64,000 bases of DNA, from positions 62,001 to 126,000 of the forward strand of contig NZ_JACLGO010000007.1 in assembly GCF_014219065.1 (NCBI RefSeq), read 5' to 3'. The notes beneath the pieces are model-generated. The model did not search any database, was not told the DNA's origin, and saw nothing but the letters and a program-made list of their open reading frames with translations. Positions 10,506 to 20,592 of the stretch are shown here, piece by piece. Numbering within the stretch: position 1 is the stretch's first letter; every line of letters begins with the position of its first letter. The position numbers and the translations under genes are program-made. The stretch is from Halopseudomonas xiamenensis. Lineage in GTDB: Bacteria; Pseudomonadota; Gammaproteobacteria; Pseudomonadales; Pseudomonadaceae.

Positions 10506-12017
10506 ATGGTCATAAATGAATTCCTGACAGCATTACTCGCAATTCTGGGGTCGCCTCAAGCGGTAATGCTGGTACTGATTGCTGTCGCCCTGGGGATAAT
10601 CCTGGGTGCGGTGCCGGGTATCAGTACAACCATGGCAATTGCGGTGCTTCTGCCTATCACCTTCGGAATGGAGATGGAGATGGCAATACTCTTCCTTCTG
10701 GGAGTGTTTATTGCCAGTGTGTACGGAGGCTCAATCAGTGCCATTCTGATCAATATCCCGGGTACGCCAGCCGCCATGGTCACCCAGTTGGATGGGTATC
10801 CCATGGCCCAGCGCGGACAGGGCGGGCAGGCACTCAAGCTGGCTCTGTACGCGTCTACAGTGGGTGGCCTGTTTGGCATCCTGCTGCTGATAGGCGTGTC
10901 GCCGCTCATGGCTGCTGCAGCCAATATGATGCAGAGTGCCGAGTTTGCGGCTATTGCGATTCTTGGTCTGGTCATGCTTGCCTTTGCCTCAAGCACATCC
11001 CCGGTTCGTGGCGTCATGGTCGGACTTATTGGCATCCTGTGCGGCATGGTGGGGTTCGATACCATGACCGATATCCCGCGTTTCGACTACAGCGTGCCTG
11101 CCCTGCAGGGAGGAGTGGACGTTGTCGCCATGATGTTGGGTATCTTCGGTCTGGCTGAAGTCATGAAGAACCTGTCCGGTGCGTCCAATCCTGATTTTCA
11201 GCGCCCGGTAATCGGGAATGCGGTATTGAGCCTGGCTTCGATATTCAAGCGTTGGGGCAGCATGCTGAGAGGCTCTGTCATCGGTGCAATTATTGGCTGT
11301 GTGCCGGCGGTTGGCTCGGCTATCGCTGTATCGGTTGCCTATGCGCAGGAAGTGCGCCTGGCCAGGGATAAGTCTGCTTTTGGTTCAGGTGAGCCCAGAG
11401 GCGTGGTCGCGCCGGAGGCAGCCAACAGTTCCAGTATCGGTGGTTCCCTGGTGCCGATGATGACCTTGGGGATACCGGGCGATACCATCACGGCGGTGCT
11501 GATGGGGGCGCTGCTGATGCATGGTCTCCGACCTGGCCCACTGTTGTACGTCAACAATCCGGAGTTTTTTGCCAGCGTCTACGCGGCTCTGTTCATCGGT
11601 GTCATGGCCACGCTGGTGGTGGGGCTGCTGTTGGTGCGGGCTGTGGTGCGGATCATGGGGATCCCGCCGCGCATTCTGCTCGTTGCCATCGCCGTCCTCT
11701 GCGTGGTGGGTGCCTTTGCGATCCGTAACAGTATCTCGGATATTTACGTGATGATCTTCTTCGGGTGCGTGGGGTATCTGTTGCATCTGCTGCGCCTGCC
11801 AGCCGCGCCATTGGCATTCGGCCTGATTCTCGGCCCGATTCTGGAAGAAAACCTGGGTCGTGCCTTGCTGCTCAGTAGGGGGGCATGGAGCGTGTTTCTC
11901 GATCGGCCCATTTCCCTTGCAATCCTTGTGCTGACCCTTGTGGTACTCCTGTTACCAGTGCTGTCGGGACTCTGGCGTCGGCTCAAGCGACCGCAGTTGG
12001 CTGGAGCAGCTGAATGA
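10506..12017 (+). CDS. TTT large membrane subunit (TctA family)
   Basis: A 503-aa permease with about 12 membrane spans. The two conserved glycine-rich motifs of TctA are present: GAVPGISTTMAIAVLLPITFG followed by YGGSISAILINIPGTPAAM near the N-terminus, and their second-half repeats IGCVPAVGSAIAVSVAYA and GGSLVPMMTLGIPGDTITAVLMGAL. It forms the transport channel with TctB and takes substrate from TctC. The start lies 12 bases after the TctB stop, so the three genes form one operon. Confidence 0.92.
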   Translation: MVINEFLTALLAILGSPQAVMLVLIAVALGIILGAVPGISTTMAIAVLLPITFGMEMEMAILFLLGVFIASVYGGSISAILINIPGTPAAMVTQLDGYPMAQRGQGGQALKLALYASTVGGLFGILLLIGVSPLMAAAANMMQSAEFAAIAILGLVMLAFASSTSPVRGVMVGLIGILCGMVGFDTMTDIPRFDYSVPALQGGVDVVAMMLGIFGLAEVMKNLSGASNPDFQRPVIGNAVLSLASIFKRWGSMLRGSVIGAIIGCVPAVGSAIAVSVAYAQEVRLARDKSAFGSGEPRGVVAPEAANSSSIGGSLVPMMTLGIPGDTITAVLMGALLMHGLRPGPLLYVNNPEFFASVYAALFIGVMATLVVGLLLVRAVVRIMGIPPRILLVAIAVLCVVGAFAIRNSISDIYVMIFFGCVGYLLHLLRLPAAPLAFGLILGPILEENLGRALLLSRGAWSVFLDRPISLAILVLTLVVLLLPVLSGLWRRLKRPQLAGAAE

Positions 12018-12081
12018 GGCTACCCGATGATCATGTGGACCTGCCTGGGACGGGGTCGTCGGCACCGTCAGCGGGTGGAAT

Positions 12082-12969
12082 GTGAGTTTCTCGTCGAGAT
12101 ATCTGGCAATGGCAGGTTTGCTGTTCTGCGCACTGGCCTGGAGTGGCAACACCCTGGTAGCCCGAGGTGTGGTGGGCATGATGCCGCCTGTCAGTCTCGC
12201 ATTCTGGCGCTGGGTCCTGGTCCTGGTTCTGCTGCTACCGTTTGCGGCCAGTGGTCTGTGGCGCCATCGCCAGGCGCTATGGCAATGTCGCTGGCAACTG
12301 CTGGTACTGTCCGCGCTGGGCATCACCGCCTTCAATACCCTGTTGTACCTGGCTGCTAGAAATACAACTGCCATCAATATCAGTCTGATCAATACCGGGT
12401 TGCCGGTGGCTGTGTTCATTGCCATGGTGGTGTTTTTGCGCCGATGGCCTGGGCGCCGGATGATGTACGGTGCGGCGCTGTCATTTCTGGGGTTGATCGT
12501 CATCCTGACCGGTGGCTCTGTGCAGCAATTGTTGACGGTAGGGTTCAATCGGGGTGATCTGCTGGTGCTGTTGGCGGTGATGTCGTGGGGTGGATACTCG
12601 GTCCTGCTCCAGAAGTGGCCTCTACCGGGACCGGGGTATGTCCAGCTGGCTGCCCTGGTGGTGTGTGGCGTGCCGTTGCTGTTGCCTGTCTATCTGTGGG
12701 AGGTGGCGTCTTCTGGATGGGTTGAAATAGGGTGGGAGGTCGTAGGTGCGGTGAGCTATACCGCGGTGGCCTCATCGTTGATGGCGCACCTTGCATGGAC
12801 ACATGGAATCAAGGTTGTCGGCCCCGCCACCGCATCCATGTTCACCTATCTGATCCCGGTATTCACAGCCGTGTTCGGTATTCTGATGCTGGGTGAAGAG
12901 CTGTACTGGTACCACTTGCTTGGGGGTGGTCTGGCCCTTTCGGGCATCATGCTGGCTGCAGGGAAGTAG
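12082..12969 (+). CDS. EamA/DMT-family permease
   Basis: A 295-aa inner-membrane protein with ten predicted spans in two EamA repeats (FCALAWSGNTLVARG... and MSWGGYSVLLQKWPL...), ending in HLLGGGLALSGIMLAAGK. The GTG start follows GGGTGGAA; an ATG nine codons later is a possible alternative. It lies 64 bases after TctA and reads in the same direction, so it may be co-transcribed and could export a metabolite or import a second substrate. Its end is 3 bases from the convergent nicR. Substrate unknown. Confidence 0.8.
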   Translation: MSFSSRYLAMAGLLFCALAWSGNTLVARGVVGMMPPVSLAFWRWVLVLVLLLPFAASGLWRHRQALWQCRWQLLVLSALGITAFNTLLYLAARNTTAINISLINTGLPVAVFIAMVVFLRRWPGRRMMYGAALSFLGLIVILTGGSVQQLLTVGFNRGDLLVLLAVMSWGGYSVLLQKWPLPGPGYVQLAALVVCGVPLLLPVYLWEVASSGWVEIGWEVVGAVSYTAVASSLMAHLAWTHGIKVVGPATASMFTYLIPVFTAVFGILMLGEELYWYHLLGGGLALSGIMLAAGK

Positions 12970-12972
12970 CTT

Positions 12973-13458
12973 TTATTCATCACCTTTCAACATCTTCTCC
13001 AGCAGGAAGGACAAGGCCAGGCGCTCGGCCTGATTCAGGTTGCGGGAGGTCAGTTCGGTTATCCGGAGGGCGGCAGAGACCATGCGTTGATGCAGTTCGC
13101 GGCCCTGGCCGGTGATGTGGACTATCACCTTGCGCTTGTCATCTTCCGCTGCCCGCACTTCGATCAGTCCGCGCTTGCCCAGGCGTTCGATCAGGCCGCG
13201 AATGGTTCCCTGATCAATAGCGGTTGCCTTGATCAGCTCGGCCTGGGAGCTGGGGCCGTGGTCACAGAGTGCGCAAAGTGTGACGAATTGGGTACTGGTC
13301 AGTTGGGGGTCGGCCGAGTTCTGCAAAAAGATCTCGGTGTGCCGCTGATAGGCGCGGCGCAGGAGGTAGCCTACCTGCTGGGTAAAGTCGTATTCGCAAG
13401 TAGGCGAATCCTTATCCGGGGGGTGAGAGTTCACTGGTTTCTCCTGGGCTGACAACAT
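12973..13458 (-). CDS. nicR: MarR-family repressor NicR
   Basis: A 161-aa winged-helix protein; the recognition region is SSQAELIKATAIDQGTIRGLIERLGKRGLIEVRAAEDDKRK, with the D-(D)-K-R wing typical of MarR. In P. putida NicR is a MarR-type repressor of nicCDEFTP and nicXR that responds to 6-hydroxynicotinate. Gene order here matches (nicX then nicR, divergent from nicC). It probably also acts at the related element in front of the Rieske/tct operons, but that is inference. AAGGAT precedes the chosen start. Confidence 0.85.
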   Translation of the reverse strand: MLSAQEKPVNSHPPDKDSPTCEYDFTQQVGYLLRRAYQRHTEIFLQNSADPQLTSTQFVTLCALCDHGPSSQAELIKATAIDQGTIRGLIERLGKRGLIEVRAAEDDKRKVIVHITGQGRELHQRMVSAALRITELTSRNLNQAERLALSFLLEKMLKGDE

Positions 13459-13526
13459 GTTTTCTGATCCTTGATGGGCTGGACGATGGCGTTCCCCGGA
13501 GCGCCCGGGTAACGCCGGCCTGGTGC

Positions 13527-14561
13527 CTAGCTGTCCAATACCTTGCCTTTTTGTACCACGGTTTCACCATCCAGAATGACATCGCAGTGGCGCAGCGGAA
13601 TGTCCATGTGGCAGGGGGTCTTGCGGGATCCGCCTACTTCCGTATTGGGGCCGGTTGAAAACAGGAAGTTGCCTTCGAATGCTCTGGCGTCCATGCACAT
13701 GCCATCACTCTTGTCATACAGGCCCATGGCGGTCCACTGGGCGCGAGGCTGCAGGCCCCATCCGATATGGGATATACCATACACCTCGGGATCGTTGAAA
13801 TAACGCATATAATCTTTCAGGTATTCGGCCTCGAATCCACCGAAGATGCCGGTGATGAATCCTTCTTCAATCTCCAGCGTTACCCGCTCTCTGCAATAGT
13901 TCTTGAACGGCAGGAGGATGTCGCCGATGTCCAATACCAGCGTTCCCTCGGCAGAGCGCTCGTCCGGCCAACTGAAGACGAAGCCGCTGGGCCAGTGATC
14001 CCAGCGCCCGGGTTCATCCGCAAATCCGTATTCCGAAACAACCGGGTACTGGCCCAGCGCAGCCCGGAAGTTGCTGCCGGCCTGGGAGGTTACCTGAATG
14101 GAACTGGCGTGGGATAGGCGATCTGCGGCAGCCATTACCCGATTTTTATCATGCTCTGTTGGCAGGATGCGCACGAGCACCTCGGGTGGCTCTACAGCGA
14201 GAAGGATACGAGTGCCGGTCTTGAGAATCTGTTCCTGTTCCGGGGAATGCAGCAACATCATGGTATCGATGATCAGGTCGGCAGCTTCGAGGGCCCTCTG
14301 CGCAGCGTGATTCCCTGTCAACGCGGTATCCCCGCAGTAGGCGGTCATATCGTTACCCATGGCCATGGGATGGTTGAACGAGGGTAGCTCCACCATGTAC
14401 ACCCGGGCACCAAGTCGCAGCGCCGCATTGGTCGCCGCCTTCACCGTGAGCGGGTTTGAGTAATGGCTTTTCAGGATGGCTACGCTTTGCGTGGCATCCA
14501 CTCGGGACAGGCTGAGAACCTGTTCGAATTTGGCAGTGAATTCATATTCATTGATCGGCAT
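13527..14561 (-). CDS. nicX: 2,5-dihydroxypyridine 5,6-dioxygenase NicX
   Basis: Fe(II) dioxygenase that opens 2,5-dihydroxypyridine to N-formylmaleamate in the cytosol. The 344-aa product keeps the likely iron ligands: His265 in GISHIGWG, and His318 and Asp320 in TPCHMDIP. These numbers coincide with the ligand positions I recall for the P. putida enzyme. A strong AGGAGGT precedes the start. It forms an operon with nicR, 68 bases apart, and its leader overlaps copy B of the shared element. This gene fixes 2,5-dihydroxypyridine as the ring-cleavage substrate of the cluster. Confidence 0.92.
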   Translation of the reverse strand: MPINEYEFTAKFEQVLSLSRVDATQSVAILKSHYSNPLTVKAATNAALRLGARVYMVELPSFNHPMAMGNDMTAYCGDTALTGNHAAQRALEAADLIIDTMMLLHSPEQEQILKTGTRILLAVEPPEVLVRILPTEHDKNRVMAAADRLSHASSIQVTSQAGSNFRAALGQYPVVSEYGFADEPGRWDHWPSGFVFSWPDERSAEGTLVLDIGDILLPFKNYCRERVTLEIEEGFITGIFGGFEAEYLKDYMRYFNDPEVYGISHIGWGLQPRAQWTAMGLYDKSDGMCMDARAFEGNFLFSTGPNTEVGGSRKTPCHMDIPLRHCDVILDGETVVQKGKVLDS

Positions 14562-14575
14562 TACGACCTCCTAAT

Positions 14576-14609
14576 GCTCCAGCTTGGTGCAAAGGCACTT
14601 GGTTGTGTG
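14576..14609. promoter_or_regulatory. Shared regulatory element, copy B
   Basis: Blocks GCTCCAG-(C)-TTGGTGCAA-(5 nt)-CTTGGT-(T)-GTGTGC match copy A at 8602-8634. It starts 15 bases upstream of the nicX start codon, so a bound protein would cover the nicX leader or promoter. The flanking DNA does not match copy A. Confidence 0.6.
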
Positions 14610-14719
14610 CAAAATTAAAGCGTATAGACTTTAAATTTGCGGTGATTTCGATTGAGTTTTTATATAAGCAATTGCCTTGCCATTTTTCTTTTAATAGTAT
14701 TTTTTGTGTGATTTTTGCG

Positions 14720-14725
14720 TATAAT
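14720..14725 (+). promoter_or_regulatory. Possible -10 (TATAAT) of the nicCDEF operon
   Basis: A consensus TATAAT in the AT-rich nicX-nicC gap, about 100 bases before the nicC start. No good -35 lies at the usual distance, as is common for activated or strongly regulated promoters. The AAGGAG at 14809-14814 is the nicC ribosome site. Confidence 0.35.
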
Positions 14726-14737
14726 TTATGTTTTTAA

Positions 14738-15963
<1,226 letters not shown>

Positions 15964-15964
<1 letters not shown>

Positions 15965-16797
15965 TGGAGACCTTTCTCTACGGCGCGCATGCGCCCACCC
16001 CGGGCTGTCGTCAGCATTATCTGCGCTATGGCGGCAAGGGCGAGCCGCTGATCCTGCTTCCCGGGATTACCAGCCCGGCGATCACCTGGGGCTTTGTTGC
16101 GCAATACCTGGGGCAGCACTTTGATACTTATGTGGTGGATATCCGAGGTCGCGGCCTGTCTTCCTGTGAGTCCGGCATGGATTACTCTGCGGACCGTTGC
16201 GCCGAAGACGTTATCGCTCTGGCGGACGCTCTGGGACTGTCCCGGTTCCACCTCATGGGGCATTCAATGGGCGCGCGTTTTGCGTTGCGGGCCAATGAGC
16301 TCGGCCTGGCTGACAAGCTGAGCAGTCTCTGCCTGATAGATCCGCCCGTGTCGGGGCCGGGACGGAGGCGCTACCCCAGCCAGCTTCCCTGGTATGTCGA
16401 TTCGATCAGGCAGGCGCGGGAAGGCATGGATGCCGAGGCCATGCGCGCCTATTGCCCCACTTGGACCCCGGAGCAACTCGCCCTGCGCGCCGAATGGCTG
16501 CATACCTGTGATGAGCAGGCTGTGGTGCAGGCATTCAATGACTTCCATGAGATCGATATCCATCCCAGCTTCGCCTCGATCAGAACGCGCGCATTGTTGA
16601 TCGTCGCGGGGTTGGGCGGCGTTATCGAACAGGCTGACATTGATGAGATCCGTGCCCTCGCCCCGCTGATTGAGGTGATGAAGGTCGCATCCGCAGGTCA
16701 CATGATCCCCTGGGATGATCTACCGGGATTCCTGAAGGTGGTTGGCTCGTTCTACGACATTGATTTCGATTTCACTGAGGACAGTTGCAATGACTAA
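15964..16797 (+). CDS. nicD: N-formylmaleamate deformylase NicD
   Basis: A 277-aa alpha/beta hydrolase that releases formate from N-formylmaleamate to give maleamate. The nucleophile elbow GHSMGAR carries the catalytic Ser; the general base Asp and the His in SAGHMIPWDD complete the triad. DIRGRGLSS is the usual strand-4 motif. Its start overlaps the nicC stop and its end overlaps nicE by 8 bases, so translation is coupled through the operon. Confidence 0.9.
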
Positions 16798-17542
16798 GAG
16801 CTTTCGCGTTGGCCAGATTGTGCCTAGTTCAAATACCACCATGGAAACGGAGATTCCGGCCATGCTCTTGGCCAGACAGCTGATTCGGCCGGAGCGCTTC
16901 ACTTTTCATTCCAGCCGTATGCGGATGAAGCACGTGCGCAAGGAAGAGTTGGCCGCAATGGATGCAGAATCAGGGCGTTGCGCTCTGGAGTTATCGGATG
17001 CGCGTGTGGACGTGCTGGGGTACGCCTGCCTAGTGGCGATCATGGCAACCGGGCTCGGCTATCACCGCGAGTCGGAACGCAATCTGCGCCAGTTGACTGC
17101 ATCCAACCAGTCAGATGCACCAGTCATTACCAGCGCCGGCGCGCTGGTTGAAGGACTGAAGGTGTTGGGAGCCAAGCGTATTGCGGTAGTGGCACCTTAT
17201 ATGAAGCCGCTTACCGAACTGGTAGTGGACTATATCAGGCACGAAGGCTTTGAAGTCGTGACATGGAAAGCGCTTGAAATCTCGGACAATCTGGAAGTCG
17301 GTCGGCATGACCCGGCCCGCCTGCCAGGGATCGTCAGTGAAATGGATCTGACCGATGTGGACGTGATTGTGCTCTCTGCCTGCGTGCAGATGCCCTCGTT
17401 GCCTGCTGTCGCCACGGTTGAGGCAATGACCGGCAAGCCGGTTATCACGGCGGCGATCGCCACCACCTACGCCATGCTTAAGACAATGGATCTCGAGCCC
17501 ATCGTTCCGGGTGCCGGCGCGTTGCTCTCGGGGGCATACTGA
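16790..17542 (+). CDS. nicE: Maleate isomerase NicE
   Basis: A 250-aa Asp/Glu-racemase-superfamily enzyme converting maleate to fumarate. The two catalytic cysteines are at Cys80 (LGYACLVA) and Cys198 (VLSACVQMPS), close to Cys82/Cys200 of the P. putida enzyme. MTKSFRVGQIVPSSNTTMETE is the family N-terminus and decides the start inside the end of nicD. It acts after NicF and supplies fumarate to the TCA cycle. Confidence 0.93.
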   Translation: MTKSFRVGQIVPSSNTTMETEIPAMLLARQLIRPERFTFHSSRMRMKHVRKEELAAMDAESGRCALELSDARVDVLGYACLVAIMATGLGYHRESERNLRQLTASNQSDAPVITSAGALVEGLKVLGAKRIAVVAPYMKPLTELVVDYIRHEGFEVVTWKALEISDNLEVGRHDPARLPGIVSEMDLTDVDVIVLSACVQMPSLPAVATVEAMTGKPVITAAIATTYAMLKTMDLEPIVPGAGALLSGAY

Positions 17543-17561
17543 TCACCGGAGGGTACTACCC

Positions 17562-18200
17562 ATGTCCATCAGTGCTGTAGAAAACTATCAGGGAGTGTGG
17601 GGCAACCGTATCGGGTTTGGGCGACGGACTGCGGTTCTGTTTATCGATTTCATGCAGGCCTACACTCAGCCCGGTGCTCCGCTTTTTGCTGAGGGTGTAG
17701 TGAGTGCCGTGGGCAGGGCGCAGGAGCTGCTTGCCTGGTCGCGGATGAATGAGGTGCCTATTGTGCACACCAATATCCGCTACTTTGCGGATGATTGTGC
17801 CGATGGGGGAGTCTGGGTCAGGAAAGCCCCGGTGATGAAGGGCATGGTGCAAGGCAATCCGCTTGCCGAGTTCTGTGCTGCCGTTATGCCTGAGCCTGGG
17901 GAGTTGGTGATTACCAAGCAGTACGCCAGTGCGTTCTTTGGCACCAGCCTCGGCCCGCATCTGTATGCCCAAGGGATTGATACTCTGGTTCTTGCAGGTT
18001 GCTCGACCAGTGGTTGCGTTCGGGCTACGGCGGTGGATGCTGTTCAGCATGGTTTTCATGTGGTGGTCGCAAGGGAATGTGTGGGTGACCGCCATGACGG
18101 ACCGCACGAGGCGAACCTGTTCGACATCGACAGTAAGTATGGCGATGTTCTGTCGCTTGAGGACGTGTTTGCAGGTCTTGGCAAAGAGCGGGGCCTTTGA
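17562..18200 (+). CDS. nicF: Maleamate amidohydrolase NicF
   Basis: A 212-aa isochorismatase-fold (cysteine) amidase that hydrolyses maleamate to maleate and ammonia, the step before NicE. The triad is visible: Asp in VLFIDFMQAY, Lys in VITKQYASAFFGT and Cys in LVLAGCSTSGCVRATA. The ATG follows CGGAGGG. It is the last gene of nicCDEF; no convincing terminator stem was found in the 200 bases before the next gene. Confidence 0.92.
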   Translation: MSISAVENYQGVWGNRIGFGRRTAVLFIDFMQAYTQPGAPLFAEGVVSAVGRAQELLAWSRMNEVPIVHTNIRYFADDCADGGVWVRKAPVMKGMVQGNPLAEFCAAVMPEPGELVITKQYASAFFGTSLGPHLYAQGIDTLVLAGCSTSGCVRATAVDAVQHGFHVVVARECVGDRHDGPHEANLFDIDSKYGDVLSLEDVFAGLGKERGL

Positions 18201-18400
18201 AGAGGAAGTCGAGGTGACGGCACGCGCGGGGAGCTGGGCGTGTCGTCTCTGACATGGATGATGCTGTATTTGTCGCCATAATATGACCTGGCTATTATTT
18301 AAAGTCATAACAAGACGCTTTTGTTTGAAATGTTCTAGGTCTACAATCAGGCCCACTGATCCGGCAGAGCCGGTTTACTGATTGCTGCTGAGGAGTTTCC

Positions 18401-20188
18401 ATGGCCGAGTACCAAGCCCCCCTGCGTGATATCCGTTTCGTTCTGAATGAGACATTTGCGGCCGATCAGCTGTGGCAGAGCCTGCCAGGCCTGAACGGTG
18501 CGATCGACGCCGAGACAGCCGACGCTATGCTGGAAGAGGCCGGCAAGATCACCTCGCAGATCATCGCGCCGCTCAACCGTAACGGTGACGAAGAGGGTGC
18601 CCAGTGGAATGACGGCGTGGTAACCACTCCGGCCGGCTTCAAGCAAGCCTACGCTACCTATGCCGAAGGCGGCTGGGTGGGGCTGGCGGGCAACCCCGAG
18701 TACGGCGGACTGGGCATGCCCAAGGCCCTCGGCGTACAGGTCGAGGAAATGGTCTACGGTGCCAACAGCAGCTTCGCCCTGTATATCGCCCTGACCGCCG
18801 GCAGCACCTTGGCGCTGGATGCCCATGGTAGCGAAGAACTCAAGCAAACCTACCTGCCGAACATGTATGCCGGCACCTGGGCCGGGACCATGTGCCTGAC
18901 CGAGCCGCATGCCGGTACCGATCTGGGCATCATCCGCACCAGGGCGGTCCCGCAGGACGACGGCAGCTACTCGGTGACCGGCACCAAGATCTTCATCACC
19001 GGCGGCGAGCACGACCTGACCGAGAACATCATCCATCTGGTGCTGGCCAAGCTGCCCGACGCGCCGGCCGGGCCCAAGGGTATCTCGCTGTTCCTGGTGC
19101 CCAAGTTCCTGGTCAACGAGGATGGCAGCCTGGGTGAACGCAATGCGGTCAGCTGTGGCTCGATCGAGCACAAGATGGGGATCAAGGGCTCGGCCACCTG
19201 CGTGATGAACTTCGACGGTGCCAGGGGCTACCTGATCGGGGAACTGAACAAGGGCCTGAATGCCATGTTCACCATGATGAACTATGAGCGCCTGTCGATC
19301 GGCATCCAGGGTATCGGTTGTGCAGAGGCGTCCTACCAGAGCGCGGTGGCCTATGCCCGCGAGCGCATCCAGAGTCGCGCTCCGACCGGCGCGGTGCAAC
19401 CGGACAAGGCGGCCGACCCGATCATAGTGCATCCCGATGTGCGCCGCATGCTGCTGACCATGAAGGCCATGACCGAGGGTAGCCGGGCCTTCTCGACCTA
19501 CGTCGGCATGCAACTGGATACCAGCAAGTTTGCTGAGGACGAGCAGATCCGCAAGAAGGGCGAGGATCTGGTCGCGCTGCTGACGCCGGTGGCCAAGGCC
19601 TTCTTCACCGATGTCGGCTTCGACAGCTGCGTGCATGGCCAGCAGGTGTTCGGTGGTCATGGCTACATCCGTGAATGGGGCCAGGAGCAGTTGGTGCGCG
19701 ACGTGCGCATCGCGCAGATCTATGAAGGCACCAATGGCATCCAGGCGCTGGACCTGATGGGCCGCAAGACCGTGGCCAATGGCGGCGCCTTCTTCAAGGT
19801 GTTCGCGGACGAGATTCGGCAGTTTATTGCCGATAACGGTGCGCAGCCGATGGCCGAGTTCGTGCAGCCGCTGCAGGCCGCGCTGGATAACCTGGAGCAA
19901 CTGACGGCGGAAGTGATCGAGCGCAGCCGAGCCAACCCCAATGAAGTGGGTGCTGCCTCGGTGGAATACCTGCACACCTTCGGCTACACCGCCTACGCCT
20001 ACATGTGGGCGCGGATGGCCAAGGCAGCGCTGGCGGCAGTGGACAATGACAGCGATGGTTTCTACCAGGCCAAGCTGTCTACCGCGCGCTTCTACTTCAA
20101 GCGTCTGCTGCCGCGTATCCACGCGCTGAGCGCGTCGGTGCGTGCCGGCAGTGAGGTGTTGTTCGAGCTGGATGCGGCGCAGTTCTGA
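18401..20188 (+). CDS. Second acyl-CoA dehydrogenase, paralogue of the one at 1631-3421
   Basis: A 595-aa protein with the same architecture: N-terminal MAEYQAPLRDIRFVLNETF, flavin loop MCLTEPHAGTDLG, GHGYIREWG and IYEGTNGIQALDL with the catalytic Glu. Several nucleotide blocks are also shared with the first copy. Two such genes are commonly neighbours in Pseudomonas, so the intervening 15 kb may be inserted. Role: first oxidation step of acyl-CoA breakdown, with ETF as acceptor; chain-length preference is not readable. A strong terminator follows about 190 bases downstream. Confidence 0.92.
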   Translation: MAEYQAPLRDIRFVLNETFAADQLWQSLPGLNGAIDAETADAMLEEAGKITSQIIAPLNRNGDEEGAQWNDGVVTTPAGFKQAYATYAEGGWVGLAGNPEYGGLGMPKALGVQVEEMVYGANSSFALYIALTAGSTLALDAHGSEELKQTYLPNMYAGTWAGTMCLTEPHAGTDLGIIRTRAVPQDDGSYSVTGTKIFITGGEHDLTENIIHLVLAKLPDAPAGPKGISLFLVPKFLVNEDGSLGERNAVSCGSIEHKMGIKGSATCVMNFDGARGYLIGELNKGLNAMFTMMNYERLSIGIQGIGCAEASYQSAVAYARERIQSRAPTGAVQPDKAADPIIVHPDVRRMLLTMKAMTEGSRAFSTYVGMQLDTSKFAEDEQIRKKGEDLVALLTPVAKAFFTDVGFDSCVHGQQVFGGHGYIREWGQEQLVRDVRIAQIYEGTNGIQALDLMGRKTVANGGAFFKVFADEIRQFIADNGAQPMAEFVQPLQAALDNLEQLTAEVIERSRANPNEVGAASVEYLHTFGYTAYAYMWARMAKAALAAVDNDSDGFYQAKLSTARFYFKRLLPRIHALSASVRAGSEVLFELDAAQF

Positions 20189-20376
20189 GACAGATCATGC
20201 AGGCGTAGGAAAAGGCTTACAGAGTGTGGTGGTAATAGCCTATGGGGCAACCCGCTGCGCCTGCGTATTATTGGTCTTGCAGGGATGCACCGCAGGAAGC
20301 GAGGCAACACCAACAGGGAGCAGGGAACACGCTACAGGAAGTGCCAGCATTAAGGATGATCAGGACGTTATTCTGC

Positions 20377-20415
20377 AAAACCCCCGCCTTGGCGTACGCT
20401 CTGGCGGGGTTTTTT
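20377..20415 (+). terminator. Rho-independent terminator after the second dehydrogenase
   Basis: AAAACCCCCGCC pairs with GGCGGGGTTTTTT across a 14-nt loop (one bulged C), with a run of six T. The T-run is also part of the proposed left attachment site. Confidence 0.88.
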
Positions 20416-20417
20416 AT
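20410..20417. other. Candidate attL of the Tn4371-like element (TTTTTTAT)
   Basis: Matches the 8-bp TTTTTYAT direct repeat I recall for Tn4371-family elements. It lies 176 bases before the integrase start. The chromosomal terminator ends here and element-type sequence begins. The matching attR would be beyond the window. Confidence 0.55.
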
Positions 20418-20592
20418 TTCACCATGACTCCAGCACCGAACTTTGCTGGACTACGCCGTAGCTCGTTGTGGCAGGTTTATCAATAACTTACGTGAGTTCA
20501 TCCTATGCCGGTGCTTTCCGAAACTTGACCCGGCTTCCGACCGCTTGGCTCCCAAGAGGCTCCTGGAAACGGGTCTTTCCAAGGAGTCAGCT

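Larger units (their letters stand above)
20189..20592. other. Junction region: end of chromosome, left end of the integrative element
   Basis: About 400 bases without a convincing gene. The left half is chromosomal 3' sequence ending in a strong terminator; the right half, after the TTTTTTAT site, leads into the integrase, with AAGGAG at its ribosome site. No tRNA gene is present, so the element is not using a tRNA attachment site. Confidence 0.65.

Noticed and set aside
20189-20592. tRNA gene as integration target
   Set aside because: No cloverleaf or TTCRANYC-type box is visible near the junction; the site is a terminator T-run.
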